The position numbers and the translations under genes are program-made. From NCBI RefSeq assembly GCF_008704795.1, contig NZ_CP023690.1, forward strand, positions 2,304,501 through 2,368,500: 64,000 nucleotides of DNA, in the 5' to 3' direction. The notes beneath the pieces are model-generated. The model ran no database searches. It worked only from the letters and a program-made list of their open reading frames with translations, and was not told where the DNA came from. This document shows positions 16,018-24,559 of this stretch, piece by piece. Source of the stretch: Streptomyces spectabilis (GTDB lineage Bacteria > Actinomycetota > Actinomycetes > Streptomycetales > Streptomycetaceae). Each line of letters starts with the position of its first letter. Positions within the stretch are counted from its first letter, which is position 1.

Positions 16018-16130
16018 GCGAACTTTCTCTCTCCGCTTCTTTTGACGCTCCTGGCCGACGCTCTCGGCTGACGCCCTTGGCGTTTTACGGCATTGCAGCA
16101 TAACCGCAGCGGAAACTGATCCCCCGATCA

Positions 16131-16169
16131 CCCCAAATTATCTGGGGATTTCTTCCAGAAAAACCTGGA
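16131..16169. promoter_or_regulatory. Two AT-rich palindromes in the LysR divergent promoter
   Basis: CCCCAAATTATCTGGGG (16131-16147) and TCCAGAAAAACCTGGA (16154-16169) are inverted repeats in an unusually AT-rich patch between the LysR gene and the divergent membrane protein gene. Their size suits LysR-type operators. Binding by the neighbouring regulator is inferred. Confidence 0.5.
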
Positions 16170-16242
16170 TGCGTTCGCGGTACCCGTGGAAAGGTCATGG
16201 CAATCCCGATCAACCGCCATCTCTGCGAGGAGAGCTGAACCC

Positions 16243-16854
16243 GTGAGTCAATACCAGGTCGCGCCCGCGCCCCCCGGCCCCCGCAGCGCGGCCCGAGCGG
16301 CCCGCGCGACCAGGCGCCCCGGTTCCCTCACGACCCTGGTCTGGACCTCTGTCATCTCGGTGGTGTCCGCCGTGATCGGCGCGGTGCTCGTGTTCGCGGG
16401 CGGCGAGGACCTGGCCGAGGAGAACATCCTGGACGTCGTCGACGAGCATCCGGACGTCGTGGGGCTGCCGTCGAATACGTCGGCGGCCGACCTCAAGGCC
16501 CTCTCCGGACCCATCTGGGACGAGCTGGTCAGTGAGCGGGCCGGGACACTCTCGGCGCGCGCCGGGTTCGCCGTATTCACCGCTGCGTGCGTGCTCATAT
16601 TCACGCTCTGCGCCCGCAAGAAGGCGGCGACGTGGGCGCGGGTCCTCATTACCATTTCGGGCGTCATCGCCTTGTTCCCCCATTTCCTCATCTTGGGGGA
16701 CTACGAACCCGATTCCGTCGTGGCGTTCAGTTTCGTGACCCTGCTCGCCACGGTCGCGCTGATCGTGTGCGCCTGGTTGCCGGGCACCCATCGTTACGCG
16801 CGCGAACGGAAGGAGGCCGCCGCGGGTTACGGCTACGGTCACCCGCCCCAGTGA
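16243..16854 (+). CDS. Four-helix membrane protein of unknown function
   Basis: A 203-residue protein. A basic N-terminus precedes TM1 (LVWTSVISVVSAVIGAVLVFA). A polar, probably extracytoplasmic stretch of about 60 residues follows (GGEDLAEENILDVVDEHPDVVG onward). Three more helices then precede a basic tail. GTG at 16243 with GAGGAG 11 bases upstream is preferred to the longer frame from 16186. I do not recognise a family. Its divergent placement to the LysR regulator across two palindromes suggests it could be the regulated target. Confidence 0.7.
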   Translation: MSQYQVAPAPPGPRSAARAARATRRPGSLTTLVWTSVISVVSAVIGAVLVFAGGEDLAEENILDVVDEHPDVVGLPSNTSAADLKALSGPIWDELVSERAGTLSARAGFAVFTAACVLIFTLCARKKAATWARVLITISGVIALFPHFLILGDYEPDSVVAFSFVTLLATVALIVCAWLPGTHRYARERKEAAAGYGYGHPPQ

Positions 16855-16862
16855 CGCACGGG

Positions 16863-16892
16863 GGCCGGTGCGTCCGGGGGACGGCACCGGCC
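16863..16892 (+). terminator. Terminator hairpin after the membrane protein gene
   Basis: GGCCGGTGC (16863-16871) pairs with GCACCGGCC (16884-16892), with an inner GTCC/GGAC helix extending the stem, directly after the stop at 16854. A short T-containing stretch follows. Confidence 0.6.
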
Positions 16893-17002
16893 TCCGTGTC
16901 CTGTTTGCCCACCCCGTCTCTGCCCTCCCGTGTCCCGTGATCCCGGGAAACATCCGGTATGTCATGCCGCGGATCTGGCCACCGGCCCCCGACGGCGGGA
17001 CG

Positions 17003-18286
17003 ATGGTGGTCGTGGAGCCCTACTGGGAGTTGACCTTCGACGCCGACGGGGACGTCGACGCCGCGCAGCGCGACCGGCTCCTGTCCGGCGCGGAGGACGA
17101 GCGCGTCACCGATCTGCTGGTGTTCGCTCATGGCTGGAACAACGACCAGCGGCGTGCCCGCGCGTTGTACCGGCGCTTCTTCACCCCCTTCGCCGCGCTC
17201 GCGGGCCCGGAGGTGCGCCTCGGCTACGTCGGGGTGCTGTGGCCCGCGGTGCGCTTCCCCGACGAGCGCATCCCGGACTTCGAGCCGTCCGCGGCCCCCG
17301 GGATGCCCGGGGCCCCCGCGGCGCCCGCGCTCGACGCGCCGACGCGGCGGCTGCTCGCCGAGGTGTTCCCGGGCCCCGAGCAGGCGGCGCGGCTCGACCG
17401 CCTCGCCCGGCTCCTGGAGGAGCGCTCGGAGGCCCGTTCCCGCCTCGACGAGTTCGCGCGGCACGTGCGGGATCTGGTGGCGGTGCGCGAGACAAGCCCC
17501 GCGCACGAGTTCGCCGACGACACCGGAGGGGGCGAGCCCGCGATGCTCACCGACGACGCGGTCGAGGTCTGCGAGGTCCTGGCCGCCGCCCTGGAGAGCA
17601 CGGGCCACCACCCCGAGCTCTTCGGCGGGCTGCGCAAGCGGCTGTGGCACGGCGCCCGTGAACTGCTGCGCCAGGGCTCCTACTACGCGATGAAGCGCCG
17701 CGCGGGCGCCGTCGGCCAGCTCGGCCTCGGGCCCGCGCTCGGGCTGCTCGCCGCGGACGTGCCCCGGCTTCGGGTGCACCTGGTCGGGCACAGCTTCGGC
17801 GCCCGTCTGGTGTCGTACGCGCTGCGCGGCATGCCCGCCACAGTGGGCTGTGTGAAGTCGGCGACGCTGCTGCAAGGGGCCTTCTCGCACTACGCGTTCA
17901 GTGAGCGGCTGCCGCACGACCGGTCGCGCGGCGGTGCCCTGCGCGGGGTGCACCAGCGGATCGACGGCCCGCTCGTCGCCTGTTTCTCGCGCCACGACGA
18001 CGCCCTCGGCAAGCTCTATCCGCTGGCCTCCAAGCTCGCCGGGGACTCGGCGAGCTTCCTCGGTCTGTGGGAGCGGTGGGGCGCCGTCGGGTTCGACGGG
18101 ATCAAAGCCACGGACGGCGCCGGGCGCGTGCGGCTCGGGGCCGCCCTGCCCCGGCGGGGGTGCGTGAGCGTGGACGCCGCCGCGCTGGTGAGGCGGGGTG
18201 GTCCTCCCAGCGGGGCGCACAGTGACATCTGCCATGAGGAGCTGGCTCGGGTTGTGTGTGGGGCTGGGCGGATTGACGTGGCGTGA
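17003..18286 (+). CDS. Alpha/beta-hydrolase-fold protein
   Basis: A protein of about 427 residues. Near the N-terminus, EPYWELTFDADGDVD and DLLVFAHGWNND form the first strands and oxyanion region of an alpha/beta hydrolase. The nucleophile elbow GHSFGARL (G-x-S-x-G) comes later, after LRVHLVG, and a C-terminal FSRHDDALG could supply acid/His residues. A long, Ala/Arg-rich insertion separates the two halves. There is no signal peptide. I favour the ATG at 17003; an in-frame ATG at 16964 would add 13 residues. Orthologues are sometimes annotated as protein kinases, but I see no kinase motifs. A compound hairpin follows the stop. Substrate unknown. Confidence 0.75.
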   Translation: MVVVEPYWELTFDADGDVDAAQRDRLLSGAEDERVTDLLVFAHGWNNDQRRARALYRRFFTPFAALAGPEVRLGYVGVLWPAVRFPDERIPDFEPSAAPGMPGAPAAPALDAPTRRLLAEVFPGPEQAARLDRLARLLEERSEARSRLDEFARHVRDLVAVRETSPAHEFADDTGGGEPAMLTDDAVEVCEVLAAALESTGHHPELFGGLRKRLWHGARELLRQGSYYAMKRRAGAVGQLGLGPALGLLAADVPRLRVHLVGHSFGARLVSYALRGMPATVGCVKSATLLQGAFSHYAFSERLPHDRSRGGALRGVHQRIDGPLVACFSRHDDALGKLYPLASKLAGDSASFLGLWERWGAVGFDGIKATDGAGRVRLGAALPRRGCVSVDAAALVRRGGPPSGAHSDICHEELARVVCGAGRIDVA

Positions 18287-18308
18287 GCGCCGTTGTGGTT
18301 CGGTGCGT

Positions 18309-18364
18309 GGGGAACCGCGCGTCCGTTGTGGCTGGGCGCGCGGTTCCCCGCGCCCCTTTGGGGC
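18309..18364. terminator. Compound hairpin repeat between convergent genes (copy 1)
   Basis: GGGGAACCGCGCG (18309-18321) pairs perfectly with CGCGCGGTTCCCC (18337-18349). A second hairpin, GCCCC-TTT-GGGGC, follows at 18352-18364. The block TGGCTGGGCGCGCGGTTCCCC plus GCGCCCCTTTGGGGC recurs with few changes at 31967-32002, again between convergent genes. It looks like a dispersed Streptomyces intergenic repeat used as a bidirectional terminator. Confidence 0.7.
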
Positions 18365-18368
18365 CCGG

Positions 18369-21188
18369 TCAGCGGTGTCGGGGGAACTCCACCACCTGTT
18401 GGTACGTCGGGCGGTTCTGCCATTGGATCGCTCGGTGCGTGATGCCGCCCAGGGGGCGGTGGATCACGGCGTCCGCGCACCACTGGTCGCCCGCCTTGCA
18501 GGAGGCGTCACCGGGGTAGACCTCTGACGCCGGGACGGCGAGGGCCTGCTTGAGGGTGGTGAGGAGCGTCTCGCGGCAGGCGTCGAGGGTGCCGTCGCCG
18601 CAGTGGGCGGTGCGGCTCCAGCCCTCGGCGGGCCGGCCGAGGACGGTCCGCAGGTCCTTGTCGACATAGCCCCACCAGCCGTACTGGAAGGCGGATCCGG
18701 CGTGCGCGCCGGTCGGGCCGTGGCCCGCCGACGGCGCCTCGTCGACGCCGAGCTGCGCGGTCAGCGCGTCGTAGAGGTCCTTGCCGAGCCCGGGCCTGAA
18801 CGCGGCCTCGACGAGCCTCGGCCACCAGGCGTCCATGGTGCGCACGGCGTCGGGGTGCGCGTAGGCGTGCGAGCCGCGCGCGGTCTCCTTGCGCGGGGAG
18901 CCCGCCTTGCGCCAGGCCTCCAGTTGCCGCACGGCCTCGGCGAGGTCGGGGTCGTCGACGGCCTCGGCGGCGATGACTTCGAGCAGCTCCGGCAGGACCT
19001 GTTCGCCGCGCAGATCGGTGACGGCCGCCTCGGCCATGGCCCGGGTGAGCGAGGCCCGGGTGACGCCGCCGTCCTCGACCAGCTCCTTGACCCGGTCGTC
19101 GAGCAGGTCGCCGCGGTGCACGGCGCCCATGCCGAAGCCGCCGGAGGTGTAGTCGGTGGCCTGCTTGTTGTTCCAGGAGACGTAGTAGTCCTGGTTGACG
19201 GACTGCGGGTGCGCGGCGGGCGGCGTCTGCGCGGAGGTGTTGTCCCGCGGGTCGAAGTCGCGCCACTCATAGGCCTGCTGGGCGTGGACGGGGAAGTTCG
19301 GGTCGACGCCGTCGGCGCGCTCGGGGTTGGCGCCGCTGTTGTAGTACGCGGTGTCGCGGGAGTCGGCGTAGAACCAGTTGAAGGCGTAGGAGATGTTCTG
19401 GGCGGCCTTCTTGAAGGACGCGGCGTCCTTGACGTGGCCGGGGTCGTTCAGCATCTGGAAGCCGATGATCGAGTCGGCCTCGTGGCGGTAGGTGGACCGC
19501 AGCGAGACGTATGCCACGGGCTTGCCGTCGATCGTGGCGCGGTGCGTGACGATGCCGTACTGGGTGCGGAACACCTGCATGCGGTAGGAGCCGGCGGCCG
19601 TGGAGTCGGCGACGGTCGGCTTCCAGGCGTTCTTGCGCTCCAGCTTCTCCATGGGCGTGCAGGTGCCCCGGTAGCGGTAGTGCGCCGACTGCTTGGTGGG
19701 ACTTCCGCCGCCCGGTTCGCACAGTTCGACGGCGTACGTGTCGGTGATGTCCTGCGTCGCGGAGGTCGCCGACCACGCGTAGTCCTGCCCCCGGCCGAGC
19801 TGGACGTACATGCCGACGCCCGCGAAGGACACGCCGCGCGCGCTGATGCCGGGGCCCTGGAGCTCCTGCTGCATGAGCAGCTGCGGGGCGAAGTAGCCGG
19901 TCTGCGGCCCGAAGACGGCGACGGGGTGGCCGCTCGCGGTGTGCCTGCCGGAGACGAGCAGGGCGTTCGACATGCCCTTGTGCTGCCCGGCACTGCCGAA
20001 CAGGTCGGCGGGCAGCACCCCGTCGTCGTACATCCCCTGGAGGGGTTTCAGCTTCTTCGGGGCGCGGACGGGGTCCTTGGCCGGGGCCCTCGCGCCGCCC
20101 TCGCGGTCGAACACGAGCTGTTCGCGCTGCACCGAGCCCGGGTCGGGCAGGGCGGTGCCACGTGCCTTGTCGGGCTTGCCCGCGTACGGGAAGCGGCTGC
20201 CGTCGTGGAGGGTCTGGACGGTCTCCGGGTCGTTGCGGGCGCGGAAGTCCTCCCAGATCCGGCTGCCCTTCTCGACGCCGTACTTGTTCTGCGCGGCGAG
20301 CAGCGAGAGCGCGGACTCGACCTCTGAGCCCCCGCCGTTGCCGAACAGACCGCCGACCACGGAGGCCAGGGCGATCATGTCGGTGACCTTGAAGGGCTCG
20401 ATCTCGCCGACGTTCGTGATCGCGTCGATCTTGCCGGTCAGGACGTACTCGCCGGGGAAGTAGCGGCCGTTCTTGGACTGTGTGCGGTAGGCGTTGAGGC
20501 CGTCGATGTAGGCCTGCGCGTCCGCCATGGCCTGCCGGCCGCGCTCGCCCTGGGTGTTCCTGATGTACTCGACCTGCCGCTCCAGGTCCTGCTCGGTGTA
20601 CGGGGCCTGCGGCCAGAACTGCTGCTCCAGGCCCTGGTTCGAGGGCGCGCCGCCCGCGAACGGGGTCAGCCGGCCGCGGCCGATGTGCCGGAACAGGTCG
20701 ATGAGCCACAGGCGGTCCTGGCCCGCGGCGTAGCCCGCGCCGAACTCGGTGCCGTAGCGGGTGCTGCCCTGGATGTGCGGGACGCCGTACTTTTTGTCGC
20801 GCGTGATGGTCACGTCGTCGCGCGGCTTGGTGACGGAGGCGACCTGGTCCGGCTCGACGCCGAAGGAGGAGTCGCCGAAGAACTCGCCGAGCTTGTCGTC
20901 GGTCAGCGAGGGGTAGCCGTCGGCGAGCGCGTCGTACGGGCCGAGCTGGTCGTCGGCGTGGGCGGGCCGGGTGCCGAGGACGCGGTGGCTGAGGATCTCG
21001 GCGAGCGTGGCGTTGCCGTTGGCGCCGGGCGGCAGGATGTCCGCGCAGCCGTCGCCGCAGAAGTCGGGGGCGGCGGGCGGCGGCTCGGCGGCGGCCGCGC
21101 CGGGGCCCGGCGCGAGCAGCAGGGAGGCGCCGAGGGCCAGGGCCGCCGAGGTGGTGAGGGTTCTGAGCCGTGCGCTGCGTAGTCGCAT
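18369..21188 (-). CDS. Secreted penicillin acylase-family Ntn hydrolase
   Basis: A 939-residue precursor. The signal peptide is RLRTLTTSAALALGASLLLA with a GAAAAE cleavage region. The alpha part contains TRDKKYGVPHIQGSTRYGTEFGAGYAAGQDRLW, typical of penicillin acylases. The predicted autocatalytic site is Gly-Met-Ser407 (KGMSNALLVSG); Ser407 would become the N-terminal nucleophile of the beta chain after maturation. Family members hydrolyse amides such as beta-lactams, N-acyl-homoserine lactones or cyclic lipopeptides. Two cysteine pairs (FCGDGCADI at the N-terminus; HCGDGTLDAC and SCKAGDQWC near the C-terminus) suggest an oxidised extracellular protein. It is longer than the usual ~800 residues. 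Substrate unknown. Confidence 0.88.
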   Translation of the reverse strand: MRLRSARLRTLTTSAALALGASLLLAPGPGAAAAEPPPAAPDFCGDGCADILPPGANGNATLAEILSHRVLGTRPAHADDQLGPYDALADGYPSLTDDKLGEFFGDSSFGVEPDQVASVTKPRDDVTITRDKKYGVPHIQGSTRYGTEFGAGYAAGQDRLWLIDLFRHIGRGRLTPFAGGAPSNQGLEQQFWPQAPYTEQDLERQVEYIRNTQGERGRQAMADAQAYIDGLNAYRTQSKNGRYFPGEYVLTGKIDAITNVGEIEPFKVTDMIALASVVGGLFGNGGGSEVESALSLLAAQNKYGVEKGSRIWEDFRARNDPETVQTLHDGSRFPYAGKPDKARGTALPDPGSVQREQLVFDREGGARAPAKDPVRAPKKLKPLQGMYDDGVLPADLFGSAGQHKGMSNALLVSGRHTASGHPVAVFGPQTGYFAPQLLMQQELQGPGISARGVSFAGVGMYVQLGRGQDYAWSATSATQDITDTYAVELCEPGGGSPTKQSAHYRYRGTCTPMEKLERKNAWKPTVADSTAAGSYRMQVFRTQYGIVTHRATIDGKPVAYVSLRSTYRHEADSIIGFQMLNDPGHVKDAASFKKAAQNISYAFNWFYADSRDTAYYNSGANPERADGVDPNFPVHAQQAYEWRDFDPRDNTSAQTPPAAHPQSVNQDYYVSWNNKQATDYTSGGFGMGAVHRGDLLDDRVKELVEDGGVTRASLTRAMAEAAVTDLRGEQVLPELLEVIAAEAVDDPDLAEAVRQLEAWRKAGSPRKETARGSHAYAHPDAVRTMDAWWPRLVEAAFRPGLGKDLYDALTAQLGVDEAPSAGHGPTGAHAGSAFQYGWWGYVDKDLRTVLGRPAEGWSRTAHCGDGTLDACRETLLTTLKQALAVPASEVYPGDASCKAGDQWCADAVIHRPLGGITHRAIQWQNRPTYQQVVEFPRHR

Positions 21189-21546
21189 GGATGCTCCTCC
21201 GGAGGGCCGTCGCGGCGGAGGTTACTGCTGGGTTGTCGAACCTGAAAGATGAACAACCGTCGCCTTTTCACAACCACCACAAGCGCTCGCTCGCCCGGCG
21301 GCCGCCCGAGCGGGCCGTGGTGTGCGCGGGGGCTCGCTCCGGACCTGTGCGAACTCTGTGCGCGACCTGTGCGCCCCGGCCCCCACGGCACCTCCACATC
21401 CGTCACGCATTGACGCTGACCTGCGGGGAACGCGCTGATGAGTAGCCATCGGAAATCGGATGGCACCAAATCGCGTGTCGATACGTCTACTCGATGTCCG
21501 CCGGTTCACTGGCGACGTCCGAGAAGTGTGACGGAGGTGCAGGGCG
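21189..21546. other. 358-bp divergent intergenic region
   Basis: Upstream of both the penicillin acylase and the zinc-ribbon protein genes. It is less GC-rich than its surroundings and contains an inverted repeat GCCATC/GATGGC (21445-21464) and a looser GTTGT/ACAAC pair near 21231-21260. I see no gene in it. It probably carries two promoters. Confidence 0.5.
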
Positions 21547-22146
21547 ATGGCCGGATTCCGGAGTCTCGCGAGACAGGTGCGTGATCCGCACAGCGACTTG
21601 GCGCTGCGGCGGTACTCACTGCGCAAGTGCTTGGAGAGATTCGCCCCCTACGGCCACCGGGCGACCTGGGACCACCTGTGCTCCCGCGCGGGTTTCGGCC
21701 CCGAGGACCGGTCGCCCGACCCCGCGCGGCTCGTGGCCGCGCTCGACGAACTTCAGGCGGCCCGCACGGTGTGGCTCGCCTATGAGGAGAGCTTCGCGCG
21801 CCGCCGCCGCCGGGAGAAGCACGACGGTCTGCGCCGGCCCGGCAGCGTCGACGACTGGCACCGCTGCACGTGGGGCGGGCACGGGGTCGCCTGGTGCGAC
21901 GACCCCTCCGTGCACCCCTCGGCGCCGCTCGGCGACGTGCTGCGCAGGCTCATCACCGCACTGGAACGAGAGCCGGGCGCCGCCTGCCCCGTGTGCGGCG
22001 ACACGGCCCTCGAATGGCGCTACGGCCTGGCGCACGTCCCGTCGGCAGGCCCCGTCTGCACCGGCTGCGGCATCGTGGTGCCCGCGCCGGTCCTCACGCC
22101 CGAGGCGGTGCGGCGGTCGCGTTCGCGGTCGCTGGTGTCCGCCTGA
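21547..22146 (+). CDS. Hypothetical protein with a C-terminal zinc ribbon
   Basis: A 199-residue soluble protein. The first half is Arg-rich and helical (MAGFRSLARQVRDPHSDLALRRYSLRKCLERF). The C-terminal part has two CxxC knuckles, CPVCGD and CTGCG, about 25 residues apart, fitting a rubredoxin-like zinc ribbon. ATG at 21547 is preceded by a GGAGGTGCAGGG stretch. I do not recognise the family. It could bind nucleic acid or protein through the ribbon; nothing in the neighbourhood settles this. Confidence 0.65.
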   Translation: MAGFRSLARQVRDPHSDLALRRYSLRKCLERFAPYGHRATWDHLCSRAGFGPEDRSPDPARLVAALDELQAARTVWLAYEESFARRRRREKHDGLRRPGSVDDWHRCTWGGHGVAWCDDPSVHPSAPLGDVLRRLITALEREPGAACPVCGDTALEWRYGLAHVPSAGPVCTGCGIVVPAPVLTPEAVRRSRSRSLVSA

Positions 22147-22158
22147 GGGCAGCCGATC

Positions 22159-22677
22159 CTAGGGCCTGACGACGTCCGTCTGGATGGCCAGCTTGAACTC
22201 GGCCAGCATGAGCGGTGCGGCGAGCTTCACGTCGCCGGGGCCGCGCGCGGAGATCTTCAGGCCCACCGGTGTCCCCGGGTGCACGAACATCTGCCAGCTG
22301 TACGTGCGGTACTGACCGCCGCGGGTGGGCACGAAGTCGGTGGTGGCGGTGGAGTCATAACCCGTCGAGAGGTCCAGCGGGTCGCGCACGAAGCGCGCGC
22401 GGTACTCCGTCGGCCTGCTGTCGGGATCCCAGAAGACCATCGCCGACAGCGTGCCCCACCCGTCGTGGCTGGGCCATATCAGGCCCGAGCGCGCGTCGGG
22501 GAACTTCGACGGCTTGGTGGCGCCGTGCAGCGGATCGTGCATGCGCCAGGGGTCGTAGGCCTCCTCGTCCGCGGCGTACGGGAAGCGCACGAGGTGGTAC
22601 CCGTCGCTGTCGTACGTGATCCGCTGGCGTCCCGAGCGGGCCGCTTCCCATTTCAACGAGCAGATGGCGACGCTCAT
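22159..22677 (-). CDS. Conserved hypothetical beta-rich protein
   Basis: A 172-residue protein with no signal peptide or membrane helix. It is rich in aromatic residues and short strands (RITYDSDGYHLVRFPYA, YRTYSWQMFVHPGTPVGLKI), suggesting a beta sandwich. It converges with the zinc-ribbon gene, 12 bp between stops, and its codon use is normal for the genome. I do not recognise a family or function. Confidence 0.6.
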   Translation of the reverse strand: MSVAICSLKWEAARSGRQRITYDSDGYHLVRFPYAADEEAYDPWRMHDPLHGATKPSKFPDARSGLIWPSHDGWGTLSAMVFWDPDSRPTEYRARFVRDPLDLSTGYDSTATTDFVPTRGGQYRTYSWQMFVHPGTPVGLKISARGPGDVKLAAPLMLAEFKLAIQTDVVRP

Positions 22678-22841
22678 CGGCTCTCCCCGTGTGTGTGGTG
22701 ATGGCGTCGTGCCCCGTGCGACGGCCGGTGCGGGTCGCCGCCGGAGCGCGTGACGTACATGTACACCTCACGGCGCAGCGCGGAAAGGACCCGGGCGCCC
22801 CGGGGTACGACGGCGTGCGTGCCCCGGGGATCCGGCGCGGG

Positions 22842-23309
22842 TCAGCCCGTGGCGCGGCGTTCGTTGAGGAGGCGGGAGCCGACCAGGCGGTCGCCGAAGA
22901 CGTCGTCGGGGTTGGACAGGACGCAGGTCTCCAGGGACAGGCACCCGCAGCCGATGCAGTCCGTGAGGTGGTCCCTGAGGCGGCCCAGCTGTTTGATGCG
23001 CTCGTCGAGTTCGGACCGCCAGGTCCCCGAGAGCCGGGCCCAGTCCGCCCGCGTGGGGGTGCGCCCCTCCGGCAGCTCCGCGAGCGCGTCGCGGATGGTC
23101 GCGAGCGGGATGCCCACGCGCTGCGCGGCCCGGATGAAGGCGACGCGGCGCAGGGTGTCACGGCCGTAGCGGCGCTGGTTGCCCGAGGTGCGGCGGCTGC
23201 TGATGAGCCCCTTGGCCTCGTAGAAGTGCAGCGCCGACACGGCGGCGCCGCTGCGCGCCGACACCTGGCCGACGGTGAGTTCGTGGATCTTCTCTGGGAT
23301 CTGGGGCAC
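22842..23309 (-). CDS. soxR: Redox-sensing transcriptional activator SoxR
   Basis: A 155-residue MerR-family regulator. The HTH reads [25 protein letters not shown], followed by a dimerising helix. The C-terminal [2Fe-2S] ligands are complete: Cys118, Cys121, Cys123 and Cys129 in [12 protein letters not shown], the exact C-x2-C-x-C-x5-C spacing of SoxR. In actinomycetes SoxR responds to redox-active metabolites such as phenazines or actinorhodin-like quinones rather than superoxide alone. I choose the GTG at 23309; the frame extends to 23369, but that would cover the operator of the divergent gene. No classical SoxR box was seen in the adjoining promoter. Confidence 0.9.
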   Translation of the reverse strand: MPQIPEKIHELTVGQVSARSGAAVSALHFYEAKGLISSRRTSGNQRRYGRDTLRRVAFIRAAQRVGIPLATIRDALAELPEGRTPTRADWARLSGTWRSELDERIKQLGRLRDHLTDCIGCGCLSLETCVLSNPDDVFGDRLVGSRLLNERRATG

Positions 23310-23362
23310 CCCTCGAAGCCTACTGGTCGGTGCGTTGACACCGGTCGGCACACCCAGCATGC

Positions 23363-23377
23363 TGAGCAAGCGCTTAG
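23363..23377. promoter_or_regulatory. AAGCGCTT-core TetR operator, upstream copy
   Basis: TGAGCAAGCGCTTAG lies 27-41 bp upstream of the MaoC ATG. The identical 15 bp recurs at 24560-24574 in front of the TetR gene that converges with MaoC. The palindromic core is AAGCGCTT. Confidence 0.7.
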
Positions 23378-23403
23378 TTTCCCCCAGCTACGGAGGCCCG
23401 CAC

Positions 23404-23868
23404 ATGGCAGAGCCGAGGATCTTCACGTCAGCCGACGAGCTGCGCGCCGCGGTCGGCGAGCAGTTGGGGCGCAGCGACTGGCTGGAGGTCGACCAGAAGC
23501 GGATCGATCTGTTCGCGGAGGCCACCGGCGACCACCAGTGGATCCACGTGGACCCCCGGCGGGCGGCCGAGGGGCCGTTCGGGGCGACGATCGCGCACGG
23601 GTATCTGACGCTGTCGCTGCTGCCCGTCCTGGTCCCGCAGGTGCTGCGCGTGGAGGGCATGCGGATGGGCCTCAACTACGGCACGAACAAGGTGCGCTTC
23701 CCCTCCCCCGTGCCCGTCGGCTCGCGGCTCCGCGCGGCCGTCGCGCTGACCGGGGTGGAGTCGACGAAGGACGGCGGGGTGCAGGTGACGGCGGCGGTCA
23801 CGGTGGAGCGCGAGGGGGCCGACAAGCCCGCGTGCGTGGCCGATTCGGTGTCGCGCTACTACTTCTGA
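23404..23868 (+). CDS. MaoC-like dehydratase/enoyl-CoA hydratase
   Basis: A 154-residue single hot-dog-fold hydratase. The R-hydratase motif is present: FAEATGDHQWIHVDPRRAAEGPFGATIAHGYLTLSLLP holds the catalytic Asp and His (D-x4-H). Such enzymes hydrate trans-2-enoyl-CoA to (R)-3-hydroxyacyl-CoA. A GGAGG site precedes the ATG at 23404. The 3' end overlaps the convergent TetR gene by 10 bp. An operator identical to that of the TetR gene sits in the promoter, so control by that TetR is likely. Confidence 0.9.
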   Translation: MAEPRIFTSADELRAAVGEQLGRSDWLEVDQKRIDLFAEATGDHQWIHVDPRRAAEGPFGATIAHGYLTLSLLPVLVPQVLRVEGMRMGLNYGTNKVRFPSPVPVGSRLRAAVALTGVESTKDGGVQVTAAVTVEREGADKPACVADSVSRYYF

Positions 23869-24515
23869 GCCGCCTGCGGCAGCGCGTCGGCGGGCGCCCG
23901 CGCCCCCACCATCCGCAGCACGAGGTCGGCGTAGAGCGCGCCGACCTCGTCCGGCGTCCTGCGCCCCGCGACGTTGAACCAGCGGGCCACGTCGATGCAC
24001 AGGGAGAGCACGGCGAGGGTGGTGCCGGGGACGTCGGGGACGTCGAACTCGCCCGCGCGCACGCCGTCGTTGATGATCTCCCGCACGGCCGCGTCGGACT
24101 TGCGGCGCAGCGCCACGATCTCGGTGCGGTGCTCGGGGCCGAGCGCGTCGAGTTCGTACTGCACGACCCGGGCGGTCGTGTGGTGCCCGGCGTGCCAGCG
24201 GACGAAGGAGCGCACGGCGTCGGCGAGCCGCTCGGACGCGCTGCCCCCGCCGTCGGCCGCGGTGCGCAGGATGGTCAGGGCCTTGTCGTGGCCGAGCCTG
24301 CTGATGCGGTGGAGGAGCTCCTCCTTGGTCTTGTAGTGGATGTAGAGCGCGGCCGGGCTCATGCCCGCGCGGCCCGCGATGTCACGGGTCGTCGTGGCGT
24401 GGTAGCCGCGCTCGGCGAAGGCCTCGACCGCGGCGACCAGCAGCCGCCTCGCCGCGTCGGGACTGACCTCGGCCCACGGCTGCTCCTCGCCGAGGGTCTC
24501 CTTCGCCGCGCCCAT
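23859..24515 (-). CDS. TetR-family regulator (AAGCGCTT operator)
   Basis: A 218-residue TetR regulator. The HTH is FAERGYHATTTRDIAGRAGMSPAALYIHYKTKEELLHRI, preceded by an 18-residue leader. GGAAGGAGCGCGC precedes the ATG at 24515; an ATG 5 codons upstream is an alternative. An operator 45 bp upstream of its start is identical to the one before MaoC, which fits autoregulation plus control of MaoC and perhaps of the acyl-CoA dehydrogenase upstream on the same strand. The ligand is presumably an acyl-CoA (inferred). Confidence 0.87.
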   Translation of the reverse strand: MGAAKETLGEEQPWAEVSPDAARRLLVAAVEAFAERGYHATTTRDIAGRAGMSPAALYIHYKTKEELLHRISRLGHDKALTILRTAADGGGSASERLADAVRSFVRWHAGHHTTARVVQYELDALGPEHRTEIVALRRKSDAAVREIINDGVRAGEFDVPDVPGTTLAVLSLCIDVARWFNVAGRRTPDEVGALYADLVLRMVGARAPADALPQAAQK

Positions 24516-24559
24516 GCGCGCTCCTTCCACCGTTCCGGACCGTCACCCTACCCTGAGGG

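Noticed and set aside
17003..18286. Annotation of this gene as a serine/threonine protein kinase
   Set aside because: No kinase glycine loop, HRD or DFG motif; HGWNND and GHSFG fit an alpha/beta hydrolase.
23321..23350. GGTCGG direct repeats as an ACCGACYGGT operator near soxR
   Set aside because: The two GGTCGG half-sites are in direct, not inverted, orientation 18 bp apart and lack the palindromic core.
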